Assembly: GCF_050632395.1 (NCBI RefSeq)
Contig: NZ_CP192600.1
Coordinates: 3,162,001 to 3,226,000, forward strand
Direction: 5' to 3'
DNA length: 64,000 nt
Source: JAUYQR01 sp050632395
Lineage (GTDB): Bacteria > Pseudomonadota > Alphaproteobacteria > Rhodobacterales > Rhodobacteraceae
Below are positions 52,462 to 60,647 of this stretch, one piece after another. A program made the position numbers and the translations under genes. Each line of letters starts with the position of its first letter. The stretch's first letter is position 1. The notes under the pieces are model-generated. The model was not told where the DNA came from. It did not search any database and saw only the letters and a program-made list of their open reading frames with translations.

Positions 52462-53583
52462 TCAGCCCGGGTCGCGGAACGCTTTCTGCAATCCGCGCTC
52501 CCAGAACCCGGGCTGCGACAGCACCGCGACAAACCGCTCCGCCGCAGTGCCAGCGCCAAAACCGTGGTGTGCAGGGTGTCGCTGGCCCCAATGCTGGTCC
52601 AGAAACCGCGCAATCGCCGCAGTGTCCGTAGCCTTGCACGCCACCACCGAAGGCGCCTCGGCCCGGTTGGTCTGCCGCGTGCCCACGTCCAGCGACGGCA
52701 CCCCAAGGAACGGCGCCTCCCGCACCCCGGCGCTCGAATTCCCCACCATGCAGGCCGCCTTACGCATCAATTCCGAAAAATGCGCGAACCGCATCGACGG
52801 GATCAGCCGGAAGCGGTCCTTCGGCAGCGCTTCGATCACCTCGAAAATCGCCTCCGACCCAGGGTCGTTGTTTGGCGCGATCAGCACGAAGTTCCGCCCC
52901 GACGCCGCCAGCGCCCCATAAAGCGCGCGCGCCTGCGCGCCCATCCCGGGCGCCTCCGACGTAACCGGATGGAACACCGCGATGCCGTAGTCGTCAAACC
53001 CGATGCCATAGCGCGCCTTCACTTCGCCCAAGCTCACCCCGGACGGGCCAGAGTGGAAATCCAGTTCCGGCGAGCCGATGACATGCACCGTCTCCTCGGG
53101 TTCCCCGAGCGCCATCACCCGCCGCGCCGCCGTATCTGATGACACGAAGTGCACATGCGCCAACTTGGTGTTGCAGTGCCGGAACACCTCGTCGATCGTG
53201 CCCGACACCTCGCCTCCCTCGACATGGGCCGAACGGACATAGTTCGTCGCCCCGACCAGCGCCCCGGCCATCGCCTCCACCCGGTCGCCGTGCACCACGA
53301 TCAGGTCGGGCCGATGTTCGGTCACATAGTCCGAAAACCCGATCACGGTCTTTGCCAGCACGATATCCTGCGCGTCACCCGGACGCTGGTTCAGGAATTC
53401 ATGGACCTGAACCCCTGCCATCCGGTGCACCTCAAGCTTGGTCAGCCCGTAACGGTCCAGCATGTGCATGCCGGTGACAAAGAACGACACGCCAAACCCC
53501 GCATCCCGCGCCGCCGAGGCCAGCGGTTCAAGCTTGCCGAAATCGGCCCGGGTGCCGGTAAGGAAAAGGATGGAACGGGTCAC
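52462..53583 (-). CDS. neuC: Hydrolysing UDP-N-acetylglucosamine 2-epimerase (NeuC/LegG family)
   Basis: 373 residues. LTGTRADFGKLEPL at the N-terminus, VHGDRVEAMAGA, HVEGGEVSGTIDE and the C-terminal MVGNSSAGVREAPFLGVP place it in the hydrolysing epimerase group that frees ManNAc (or its 2,4-diacetamido analogue) from the UDP-sugar. It is the first dedicated step of sialic or legionaminic acid synthesis. The ATG overlaps the stop of the RgpF-like gene (ATGA). Confidence 0.9.
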   Translation of the reverse strand: MTRSILFLTGTRADFGKLEPLASAARDAGFGVSFFVTGMHMLDRYGLTKLEVHRMAGVQVHEFLNQRPGDAQDIVLAKTVIGFSDYVTEHRPDLIVVHGDRVEAMAGALVGATNYVRSAHVEGGEVSGTIDEVFRHCNTKLAHVHFVSSDTAARRVMALGEPEETVHVIGSPELDFHSGPSGVSLGEVKARYGIGFDDYGIAVFHPVTSEAPGMGAQARALYGALAASGRNFVLIAPNNDPGSEAIFEVIEALPKDRFRLIPSMRFAHFSELMRKAACMVGNSSAGVREAPFLGVPSLDVGTRQTNRAEAPSVVACKATDTAAIARFLDQHWGQRHPAHHGFGAGTAAERFVAVLSQPGFWERGLQKAFRDPG

Positions 53584-54743
53584 AAGGTTCGCTCCGCTGT
53601 TCTTGGGTCATGGCTGGCCACAAGTGCCTGTATTTCTTCAAGGATGATGGGATCAGGCGATGCAATGGCCCCATCGGTGACCGCGCGGAGGTATTGCACC
53701 CGCATGTCGTGGAAATAGGTCTGCGAGTTCTTCTTCATATACGTCGTGCCAACCAGCCGATCCGAAGCAACGCAAAAGCTGACATTGAACGGGCGGCGCA
53801 GGGCATATCTGCGGATGTGTTTCAGAGCATCTTGCCGCCAGGTTTCGCTTTCGTCATAGCGGGCAAGCAGATCGTCGCGGACCTGAGCGTAATCGGCATC
53901 TGCATAGGCGGCGTAGGTCAAGACCTTCCGCAGAAAATCTGCCGAACACCGGTCGATCTGCCCAAGAAAATCCGAACGTCGCATCAAACCCGCAAAGCGG
54001 TGGCCCGCCCCCATCATCTGTTTTGAAAAGCCCACTTCACCATGTTTGATGGTGTATTTCTTGTCGCTGGACATCCGGTAGGATTGCCAGAAGTCGCGGA
54101 ACGTGTCCGAGGCCCAGAGCCGAGCGGAGAACAAATAGAAATAGGATTCGATCTGCCGGTCTTCGAACTCGGCGCTTCCGTCGGGTTTGGAAGTTGCCTT
54201 CTGATCCTGATTGAGCCCGACGGCATCCAGATCCTGATTGTCCAGACGGTCTTCAAGTGTGCTGACAGGATCGCCGCCGATGGGGAACCAGACGCTGTCG
54301 TTCATGACGATCAATCTCTCAAGCGAGTCCACGCGCTCCCGCAGCACTCTCAGTCCGTCGCGATACCCGCCAAAGTCGTACCCGATGTTGCCGCGCTGAA
54401 CCAGCAACCACGAACGGCGGCGCAACGCTGGAATATGCTCAGGCGCAACTGATCCGTTGATGACGACAAGCGGGGCATAGCCACGGTCGACAAGGTATTC
54501 CAACGTCAGGAAGACGGATCTCGGGACGGCTTTTGGCTGATACAACAAGAAGATTGCGTACTTGGTCTTCGCCACCTGATCGCCATGTGTGATCTGCACC
54601 AGCCGGTCAAAATCCCGATCATATGTCGCGACCTCCCGCCGCTCTTTCAGCTTGCTCGGGACTGAGGCGATCCTCTTTGGCAGGCTGCTGATATGATGCG
54701 ACAACCGACGCATCTCGCGGCGGAGTTTCCATGCAGGGATCAT
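53580..54743 (-). CDS. RgpF-like (rhamnan synthesis F) glycosyltransferase family protein
   Basis: 387 residues from the ATG at 54743, with a G-rich ribosome site. The RgpF domain is visible: YAIFLLYQPKAVPRSVF, RGNIGYDFGGYRDGLRVL, LIVMNDSVWFPIGG and YFYLFSARLWASDTFRDFW. Related proteins add rhamnose or other sugars to surface polysaccharide. A basic N-terminal region (KLRREMRRL..PKRIASVPSKLKERR) may touch the membrane. Several stretches drop to about 50% G+C, unlike the rest of the window, which hints at horizontal origin. Confidence 0.75.
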   Translation of the reverse strand: MIPAWKLRREMRRLSHHISSLPKRIASVPSKLKERREVATYDRDFDRLVQITHGDQVAKTKYAIFLLYQPKAVPRSVFLTLEYLVDRGYAPLVVINGSVAPEHIPALRRRSWLLVQRGNIGYDFGGYRDGLRVLRERVDSLERLIVMNDSVWFPIGGDPVSTLEDRLDNQDLDAVGLNQDQKATSKPDGSAEFEDRQIESYFYLFSARLWASDTFRDFWQSYRMSSDKKYTIKHGEVGFSKQMMGAGHRFAGLMRRSDFLGQIDRCSADFLRKVLTYAAYADADYAQVRDDLLARYDESETWRQDALKHIRRYALRRPFNVSFCVASDRLVGTTYMKKNSQTYFHDMRVQYLRAVTDGAIASPDPIILEEIQALVASHDPRTAERTL

Positions 54744-54778
54744 CGCGCCCCCTGAATTTCTTTGCAACGATACAAGTG

Positions 54779-55570
54779 TTACCTGTCTTGTCGCGTGCTG
54801 CGGGTGGCCAGCGCTCGTCCCATGCGATCCAGCAAAAGATGGCTTCCCTTGCCGATCAATGCGCCAAGCCGGTTCCGATACACCGACAGTCGGCGATACC
54901 AGGGGAATTTCTTCACTTCGGAAAAGCCGCTGCCGGTGATGGTGCTGCTGTTGCCATCCTCGACATGGCTGGGAAAGGGCAGCAGCGCGAAATGGCGAAA
55001 GCTGCGCAGGTCGACCCGGTCCAGCGCGTGGTCGATCGGGCGCCGGATGGGCAAGAGGCCGGGCAGCAGCTGCGCGGCGCACTCACGGGAAACCAGATAG
55101 GCGCCCATACCGGTGAAACTGCCCGCAAATGCAGTCAGCCGATACGGCCCGACCGCGCCCTGCCCCATCGGCAATTTGGCGCGGATCTTGTTCAGCTTGA
55201 GCAAATCCCAACGGTCGGCGTGCGACAGCGCCAGATCCAGTGCGGGCAGAAAGTTGTCGTGCAATATCACATCATCTTCCAGCACCAATGCCACCCTGTG
55301 CGGTGTTGCGATCAGAGCACGCCAGACCGCCAGATGCGACTGGTAGCAGCCGATTTCCCCCGGCAGAACCTCACGCCCGACATTGGCGCGAAAGGCGGGC
55401 AAATCGACACTGTCCGCAAGCTGCGCCCAGTTGGCCCGCCCGTCCACCGCATCAAACAGCGTGTAGTCCAGCCCGACTGCCTGCAACTGCGCCTGCATCC
55501 GGTCGCGCCGCTCGGTTGATCGCGGCAGGTTGATCAACCAGGTGCCCATGTCGGCGCGCGTGAGGATCAC
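54779..55570 (-). CDS. Glycosyltransferase family 25 (LPS-type)
   Basis: 263 residues from a GTG at 55570 whose GTGA overlaps the neuB stop; an ATG at 55549 gives MGTWLINLPRSTERRD and is the alternative. Family features: LINLPRSTERRDRMQ, GEIGCYQSHLAVWRAL, VALVLEDDVILHDNF (DxD-like) and GMGAYLVSRECA. GT25 enzymes add galactose or similar sugars to lipooligosaccharide cores. Part of the minus-strand nonulosonate operon. Confidence 0.85.
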   Translation of the reverse strand: MILTRADMGTWLINLPRSTERRDRMQAQLQAVGLDYTLFDAVDGRANWAQLADSVDLPAFRANVGREVLPGEIGCYQSHLAVWRALIATPHRVALVLEDDVILHDNFLPALDLALSHADRWDLLKLNKIRAKLPMGQGAVGPYRLTAFAGSFTGMGAYLVSRECAAQLLPGLLPIRRPIDHALDRVDLRSFRHFALLPFPSHVEDGNSSTITGSGFSEVKKFPWYRRLSVYRNRLGALIGKGSHLLLDRMGRALATRSTRQDR

Positions 55571-56595
55571 CCCAGATCCCCCCACTTCAGCTGGGTGTTC
55601 CGTGTCACTGCCCGCTGCAACCGCTTGCCGATCACCTTGTCGAAATCATATCCCGCGATCTCGCCAGACCCCGGCCGCCGCGCCCAGATGTCGGCCTCCG
55701 TGATCACATGGCCTTCGGGCAGGTCGCGGTCTGCCACCACGGAGGCGCGGGCAAAGCGGTAGACCGGCTCTTCCGCCTCGGTGCGCTGCTTGGGGTTGTG
55801 CAGTGCAGTATGAATCTCGCGGCTGCGGTCGATCAGGAACCGCAGTTCCGCCGGGTCCATCGAGTTGATGATGTCCGGCCCCTTGCGATAGCGCGTGTCC
55901 GTGTAGTGCCGTTCCAGGATACAGGCCCCCAGCGCGACAGAGGCCAGCGCCATTTCAGGCCCGATGGAATGGTCCGAAAACCCCACGACCGCGCGCGGGA
56001 ACGCAGCGCGCAGGTCGCTCACCCCCTGCAGCGAAACGATCTCGGGCGGCGAGGGGTAAAGGTTGGTGCATTCCAGCAGCGCATACTCGATCCCCGCCTC
56101 GTCCAGAATCGCGACCGACCGGCGGATCGTCTCGATCGTCTGCATTCCCGTCGACAGGATCACCGGCTTGCCCTTGCGCGCGATGTGCCGGATCAAGGGC
56201 AGGTTGTCCGCCTCGCCCGACCCGATCTTGTAGGCCGGCACGTCCAGCGTTTCGAGGAAATCCGCCGCCGCCCGCGAAAACGGCGTCGAAATCCAGATCA
56301 TCCCAAGGCTTTCGGTATAGCGCTTCAGCTCTGTCTCTTCATGCAGCGACAGCGCGCAACGCTCCATCACATGCCAGATCGACACGTCCGCGTTGGGCGG
56401 AAAGATCGACTTCGCCTCCTCGGTCATCTCGTCTTCGATGATGTGGGTCTGATGCTTGACCATCTCGCATCCCGCGCCTGCGGCCAGCCGAACCATCTCC
56501 TTGGCCACTGCCAGATCGCCGCCATGATTGATGCCGATCTCGGCAATTACCAGGGGCGGGTGGTTCGGTCCGATCTCACGGTGGGCAATCTTCAT
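55567..56595 (-). CDS. neuB: N-acetylneuraminate/legionaminate synthase family (NeuB)
   Basis: 342 residues. TIM-barrel NeuB domain (LVIAEIGINHGGDL, YKIGSGEADNLPLI, VILSTGMQTIETI, GFSDHSIG) plus a C-terminal SAF/antifreeze-like domain from about 285. It condenses phosphoenolpyruvate with a hexosamine to a nine-carbon acid. The RYRKGPDIINSMDPAEL segment is closer, as I recall, to the LegI subgroup than to classical Neu5Ac synthases, so the product may not be Neu5Ac. It opens the operon neuB-GT25-RgpF-neuC. Confidence 0.92.
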   Translation of the reverse strand: MKIAHREIGPNHPPLVIAEIGINHGGDLAVAKEMVRLAAGAGCEMVKHQTHIIEDEMTEEAKSIFPPNADVSIWHVMERCALSLHEETELKRYTESLGMIWISTPFSRAAADFLETLDVPAYKIGSGEADNLPLIRHIARKGKPVILSTGMQTIETIRRSVAILDEAGIEYALLECTNLYPSPPEIVSLQGVSDLRAAFPRAVVGFSDHSIGPEMALASVALGACILERHYTDTRYRKGPDIINSMDPAELRFLIDRSREIHTALHNPKQRTEAEEPVYRFARASVVADRDLPEGHVITEADIWARRPGSGEIAGYDFDKVIGKRLQRAVTRNTQLKWGDLG

Positions 56596-56646
56596 GCAAA
56601 CTCTCCTGTCAGGCTCGCTTCCTGCTGCATGACCCCCCCGCGGTTG

Positions 56647-57189
56647 TCAAGAAAGCGGGTAGCGCGCCAGTTCGTCGTAACGCAGCCCTTTCGGACCAAG
56701 ATGACTTTGCAGCAGGCAGAAATCCGTCACGTCCCACGGTCCGGCCACAAACCCAGCGCCCTCTACCACGGCGCGCTCCAGCCGCATCGTCCGGGTCGGG
56801 CCGGGCGGCGGAAATCGGCCCAAGGTGGCATGCGGCACAAAGCGCCGCGCCTCCACCTCGCACCCCGCCTGTCGCGCGGCCTGCGCCACCTTGCCCTGCA
56901 AATGGGCAAGCGGTTCGCTCGGCTCCACGCCGGCCCAGAACGCCCGCGGCCGCTCGCCGCCGAAAAGACCAAAGCCGCGCAGTCGCAAGGCAAACCCCGG
57001 CACCCGCAGCGCGGCAAGCCGGTCATGCACTGCTTCCAGTGCATCGCCCGGCACCTCGCCCAGAAACGCAAGCGTCAGGTGCAAAAGCGACGGGTCCACC
57101 TTGCGCGGCAGTGGCATCAGGAACTGCTGCACCGCCAGCAGGGAGCGCACATCGTCGGGAAGGCTGATCGCGACAAAGGCCCGGATCAT
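56647..57189 (-). CDS. thpR: RNA 2',3'-cyclic phosphodiesterase (2H family)
   Basis: 180 residues. The two HxTx motifs are HLTLAFLG (near 37) and HATLGRFP (near 125), and the start IRAFVAISLPDDV is typical of ThpR/LigT. It hydrolyses RNA 2',3'-cyclic phosphates and can join 2'-5' tRNA halves in vitro. The ATG overlaps the stop of the deacetylase-like gene (ATGA). An open extension to 57549 is antisense-like and ignored. Confidence 0.9.
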   Translation of the reverse strand: MIRAFVAISLPDDVRSLLAVQQFLMPLPRKVDPSLLHLTLAFLGEVPGDALEAVHDRLAALRVPGFALRLRGFGLFGGERPRAFWAGVEPSEPLAHLQGKVAQAARQAGCEVEARRFVPHATLGRFPPPGPTRTMRLERAVVEGAGFVAGPWDVTDFCLLQSHLGPKGLRYDELARYPLS

Positions 57190-58313
57190 CGCCGCTCCAA
57201 CTCGGCCAGACGGGCGCGAACTTCGGGCCGCACCGGCCCCTCGCGCGGTGGATCGAGCAAGGTGGTCAGCATCGCCTCGCCCGGCAATGGCCGCGACCCA
57301 CCGTTCCAGCCAAGGCCGCGCAGCACCGCCTCGGCCTCGGCGGGCAGCCGGTCTGGCACTTCTCGTCCACACAGATGGCCCCAGATCAACGTCCAAAGCC
57401 GCCCCACCGACCAGGGATTGTAACCGCCTCCGCCCAAGACCAGCAACCGCGGCGCGGCTCGCTGCAGGCCCGCCAGAACCTCCAGATAGGCCCGGTTCGA
57501 AAGGGCAAGGCGGGACAGCGGATCTTCCAGCAACGAATCCGCTCCGCACTGCAACACCAGCGCATCAGGCCGGAACTCCTCCACCCGTGGCAGGATCAGC
57601 CCGTCCAGAACCGCCCGCATCTCACTGTCGTTGAACCCGCGCGGCACCGGCAGATTGAAACTACTGCCGCCCCCGGTTTCCGAAACCGCCCCGGTAAAGG
57701 GCCAGCGGCCCTCCTCATGCACCGAAATCATCCGCACCGCGGGGTGGCCGGCAAAGGCCACCTCGACGCCGTCGCAATGGTGCGCGTCGAGGTCGACATA
57801 GGCGATCCGCGACAGACCAGCCCGCAGCATCACCTTGATGCCCAGAACCACATCGTTCAGATAGCAAAACCCGTTTGCCCTGCCTGGCAGCCCGTGATGC
57901 GTACCGCCGCCCGGCACATGGATCGCCCCAGGTGCCGCCGCCAACAGTTCCGCCGCCAGCATCACCCCGCCGGCACCGGTGGCAGGTCGACGAAAGACCT
58001 CGGGAAACACCGGGTTCGAAAGGGTGCCCAGATGATAGCGGGCGCGCATTTCGTCGGTCGCCTCGCCCAGCGCCTCGGCCGCCTGCAGCGCCGCAATGTA
58101 GTCAGGGTCATGCCACAGCGCCAGCGCGGCAGGCTTGGCGCGCGGGCTGGCGCGAAACCGCTCCGGCGGCAACCAGCCAAGGGCGCGCGACAGGTCCATC
58201 ACCGTGGAAACCCGGGGCACCCGAAGCGGATGCGCCTTGCCGTAAGATGACGTGCGGTAGATCTCGGCCCCGATGAAGATCGCGTCTTCAGCGGTGCGCA
58301 GCGTCCCTGTCAC
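57186..58313 (-). CDS. Histone-deacetylase-family amidohydrolase (AcuC-like)
   Basis: 375 residues. The active site is complete: tandem His in GGGTHHGLPGRANGFCYLND, zinc ligands in DLDAHHCDG and CGADSLLEDPL, and the transition-state Tyr in GGGGYNP. Bacterial relatives deacetylate proteins (AcuC on acetyl-CoA synthetase), polyamines or small molecules. The GTG start overlaps the glutathione peroxidase stop (GTGA). Cytoplasmic. Confidence 0.9.
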   Translation of the reverse strand: MTGTLRTAEDAIFIGAEIYRTSSYGKAHPLRVPRVSTVMDLSRALGWLPPERFRASPRAKPAALALWHDPDYIAALQAAEALGEATDEMRARYHLGTLSNPVFPEVFRRPATGAGGVMLAAELLAAAPGAIHVPGGGTHHGLPGRANGFCYLNDVVLGIKVMLRAGLSRIAYVDLDAHHCDGVEVAFAGHPAVRMISVHEEGRWPFTGAVSETGGGSSFNLPVPRGFNDSEMRAVLDGLILPRVEEFRPDALVLQCGADSLLEDPLSRLALSNRAYLEVLAGLQRAAPRLLVLGGGGYNPWSVGRLWTLIWGHLCGREVPDRLPAEAEAVLRGLGWNGGSRPLPGEAMLTTLLDPPREGPVRPEVRARLAELERR

Positions 58314-58825
58314 CGCAGCATCGCCTCGATCCGCCCCGCAATCGCCGGGCCGTCCGGTGCCGCCACCGAGCCCCAGGTTCCCGCAACGCTGCCATCAGGC
58401 GCCAGCAGCACCTTGTTGAAATTCCACGCCGGGGTAAACCCAACCTCCGCGGCAACCCAGGCGTAGAAGGGATGGGCGGCGGCCCCCGTGACCTTGGTGA
58501 TCTCGGTCATCGGTAGGGTCAGGTCGAAATTCGCCTCGCAATAATCCTTGACTGCGGCCTCGTCGTCCAACTCCTGATTGAAATCGTCCGATGGCACCGC
58601 AAGGATCAGCACGCCTTGCGGCCCGAACTTCTCGTGCATCGCCTGCAGCGTGTCGTACTGCCCGGCGAACCCGCAAAGCGACGCGGTGTTGACCACCAGA
58701 ACCGGTTTTCCCGCCCAGTCGCCCAGGTCGATCTTCCCGCCGTCGATCGACGCAAAGCTGAACCCGCCGGCAAAGGCGGGCAGGCAGATAATCTGTGCGC
58801 AGAAGATAAGCGGAATAAGTCGCAT
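58310..58825 (-). CDS. Exported glutathione peroxidase-like thiol peroxidase
   Basis: 171 residues from the ATG at 58825, with a signal peptide (MRLIPLIFCAQIICLPAFA). The peroxidatic Cys is in NTASLCGFAGQYDTLQ; Gln in DDFNQELDD and the Trp-Asn pair in WNFNK complete the catalytic tetrad. The export signal places it in the periplasm, unlike most bacterial homologues. First gene of an overlapping gpx-deacetylase-thpR set. Confidence 0.85.
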   Translation of the reverse strand: MRLIPLIFCAQIICLPAFAGGFSFASIDGGKIDLGDWAGKPVLVVNTASLCGFAGQYDTLQAMHEKFGPQGVLILAVPSDDFNQELDDEAAVKDYCEANFDLTLPMTEITKVTGAAAHPFYAWVAAEVGFTPAWNFNKVLLAPDGSVAGTWGSVAAPDGPAIAGRIEAMLR

Positions 58826-58901
58826 TTCGGGTGCCCTCGGCCAGTCCATGAGCATCTGATATAATCCGCGGGGCGGATCGGTCAAATATCCGGGAAAAGC
58901 C

Positions 58902-58928
58902 TGTGAAACATGGGAAATTTATGTTACA
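58902..58928. promoter_or_regulatory. Imperfect inverted repeat between gpx and Nudix genes
   Basis: TGTGAAACAT (58902-58911) and ATGTTACA (58921-58928) form an imperfect, A/T-rich dyad in the divergent gap. A second dyad, ATCCGC-GGG-GCGGAT, lies at 58864-58878 nearer gpx. Either may be an operator; nothing else is seen in this 167-base gap. Confidence 0.3.
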
Positions 58929-58992
58929 TTGCAGTTTGAGTGGATGAGCAGGGGTCAGACCTGGCAAACAGGCGGCCGTATGGGTTTTGTAA

Positions 58993-59490
58993 ATGAGCAG
59001 GCAGGACAAGATCGTGGCACGTGGTGCCAAGGGCGCGCAAGATGCCCGTATACAGTATGGCGCCCTGTGCTGGCGGCGCAACGGCGCGGCGGTCGAGGTG
59101 TTGCTGATCACCAGCCGTGAAACCGGGCGCTGGGTCATCCCGAAAGGCTGGCCGATGACCGGGCGCGCGCCAGAGGCTGCGGCGGCGCAAGAGGCGTGGG
59201 AAGAGGCTGGCGTACGCGGTCAGGTGAACCCGGTCTGCCTTGGTCGTTTCGGCTACATGAAATGCCTGACACCCGAGGCGGTGGTGCCTTGTGCCGTGGC
59301 GGTCTACGGCGTCAAGGTCGACAGTCTTGCCGACAAGTTCCCCGAAGCAAAGGTCCGCACCCGCCGCTGGTTTGAACCTGCCGAAGCCGCCGCCTCAGTG
59401 GACGAGCCTGAACTGGCCCGGTTGATCGCCGGTTTCACCCCAGCGCCCGAAGGCCGGGCCGCGCCGATCGGGCCGGATGGCGGCCACTGA
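58993..59490 (+). CDS. Nudix hydrolase
   Basis: 165 residues. The Nudix box GRAPEAAAAQEAWEEAGVRG retains the EAxEEAG metal-binding core, after WVIPKGWPM. RRWFEPAEAAASVDEPELA at the end is typical of the DIPP/MutT-like group that cleaves diphosphoinositol-like or nucleoside diphosphate compounds. Substrate unknown. Divergent from gpx. Confidence 0.88.
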   Translation: MSRQDKIVARGAKGAQDARIQYGALCWRRNGAAVEVLLITSRETGRWVIPKGWPMTGRAPEAAAAQEAWEEAGVRGQVNPVCLGRFGYMKCLTPEAVVPCAVAVYGVKVDSLADKFPEAKVRTRRWFEPAEAAASVDEPELARLIAGFTPAPEGRAAPIGPDGGH

Positions 59491-59538
59491 ACCCTGCGGA
59501 CAAGGTAGGGCGAGGATGTCGCGTTCCGCGTTAGGGCA

Positions 59539-59566
59539 TTGACGCCACAGCCCGGACACTTAGCTA
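59539..59566 (+). promoter_or_regulatory. Candidate promoter of the DUF1178 gene
   Basis: TTGACG (59539-59544), 16-bp spacer, TAGCTA (59561-59566), 28 bases before the ATG. By-eye match. Confidence 0.45.
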
Positions 59567-59594
59567 TGGTGACACCGACCAAGGCGGAACCGGG

Positions 59595-60032
59595 ATGATC
59601 CGATACTCCCTCAGATGCGACGCCGGCCACGGCTTTGACAGCTGGTTCCAGAACGGGACCGCTTTCGAAAGCCTGTATTCGGCCGGCCACTTGGCCTGCC
59701 CGGTCTGCGGCGCGACCAAAGTATCGAAAGACCTCATGGCCCCCACCGTCCGCCCGGCGCGAAACGCAGGTGCGACGCCCGCCAGTCAGCGGCCGCTGTC
59801 CGAACCCGGCTCCGGTGTCGAGGCGGCGCTGGCCGAGTTGAAGCGGCAGATCGAGGAAAACTCGGAATACGTCGGCATGAACTTCGTCGCGGAGGCTCGG
59901 CGCATGCACGCCGGCGACGTGCCCGAACGGGCGATCTACGGCGAGGCGAAGCCCGACGAGGCGAAGAAGCTGATCGAGGACGGCGTGCCGGTGGCGCCCT
60001 TGCCGTTCCTGCCGGGCCGAAAAGTCAACTGA
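59595..60032 (+). CDS. DUF1178 family protein
   Basis: 145 residues. N-terminal MIRYSLRCDAGHGFDSWF and CPVCGATKVSKDLMAP give a four-cysteine-like zinc ribbon (C8...C47xxC50), and GMNFVAEARRMHAGD plus RAIYGEA mark the DUF1178 C-terminal part. Common in alpha- and betaproteobacteria; function unknown to me. Stands alone between the Nudix gene and the converging MarR gene. Confidence 0.85.
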   Translation: MIRYSLRCDAGHGFDSWFQNGTAFESLYSAGHLACPVCGATKVSKDLMAPTVRPARNAGATPASQRPLSEPGSGVEAALAELKRQIEENSEYVGMNFVAEARRMHAGDVPERAIYGEAKPDEAKKLIEDGVPVAPLPFLPGRKVN

Positions 60033-60057
60033 CCCCCTGCAACGCCTGCCACGACGA

Positions 60058-60555
60058 TCAATAGATGTACCGGATCTGTTCGGTCCAGAACCGCTCCATC
60101 CTCTTCAGCGATGTGTTGATGTCATCCATCCCGGAGGCGTCGATCAGTTGCCGCCGCTCCATCGCCTCGGCATGGCGGGCGAACAGGTCGGACAGCAGTC
60201 CCCGCACCCGGCGACCCTTTTCCGTCAGCCTGACCCGCACCGAACGGCGGTCGATTTCTGACCGCTGGTGGTGCATGTAGCCAAGATCGACCAGCTTCTT
60301 CAGATTGTAGCTGACATTCGACCCCTGGTAGTAGCCACGCGATTTCAACTCGCCCGCCGTCACCTCGTTCTCGCCGATGTTGAACAACAGCAGCGCCTGC
60401 ACTGAATTGATCTCAAGTATCCCTATACGTTCGAAGTCATCCTTGATCACATCCAGAAGCAGCCGGTGCAGCCGTTCCACCAGCGCAAGGTTGTCAAGAT
60501 AACAGCCGAGGAAAGCCTTCTGCGATCCGTCAAGCAAGGAAGCGTTATTTGTCAT
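60058..60555 (-). CDS. MarR-family transcriptional regulator (LdtR-like)
   Basis: 165 residues from the ATG at 60555. The winged helix is at about 55-125 (LEINSVQALLLFNIG, SRGYYQGSNVSYNLKKLVDLGYM, VRLTEKGRRV). The GYYQGSNVSYNLKKL recognition helix is that of the LdtR group of alphaproteobacteria, which controls L,D-transpeptidase and stress genes. It lies downstream of sdhE on the same strand with a 92-base gap that should hold its promoter. Confidence 0.85.
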   Translation of the reverse strand: MTNNASLLDGSQKAFLGCYLDNLALVERLHRLLLDVIKDDFERIGILEINSVQALLLFNIGENEVTAGELKSRGYYQGSNVSYNLKKLVDLGYMHHQRSEIDRRSVRVRLTEKGRRVRGLLSDLFARHAEAMERRQLIDASGMDDINTSLKRMERFWTEQIRYIY

Positions 60556-60647
60556 GTGCGGTCTCCCCAAAAGCAGGGGTAGAATCAGCACAAAGAGAAA
60601 ACATTTCGTAAACTGATGCGGTTTTTTGGCGAAAGGCCAAGCGCCCG

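Noticed and set aside
50028..56595. Pseudaminic acid cluster
   Set aside because: No PseB dehydratase, PseC aminotransferase, PseH or PseG is present, and the epimerase is of the hydrolysing NeuC/LegG type.
55708..57423. A 571-codon plus-strand open frame
   Set aside because: Antisense to neuB, thpR and the deacetylase gene; no recognisable domain.
58885..58900. Third copy of the GGATATTT repeat
   Set aside because: CCCGGATATTTGACC occurs on the minus strand, but no G/C hairpin or ACCTCCC tail precedes it, so it is probably chance.
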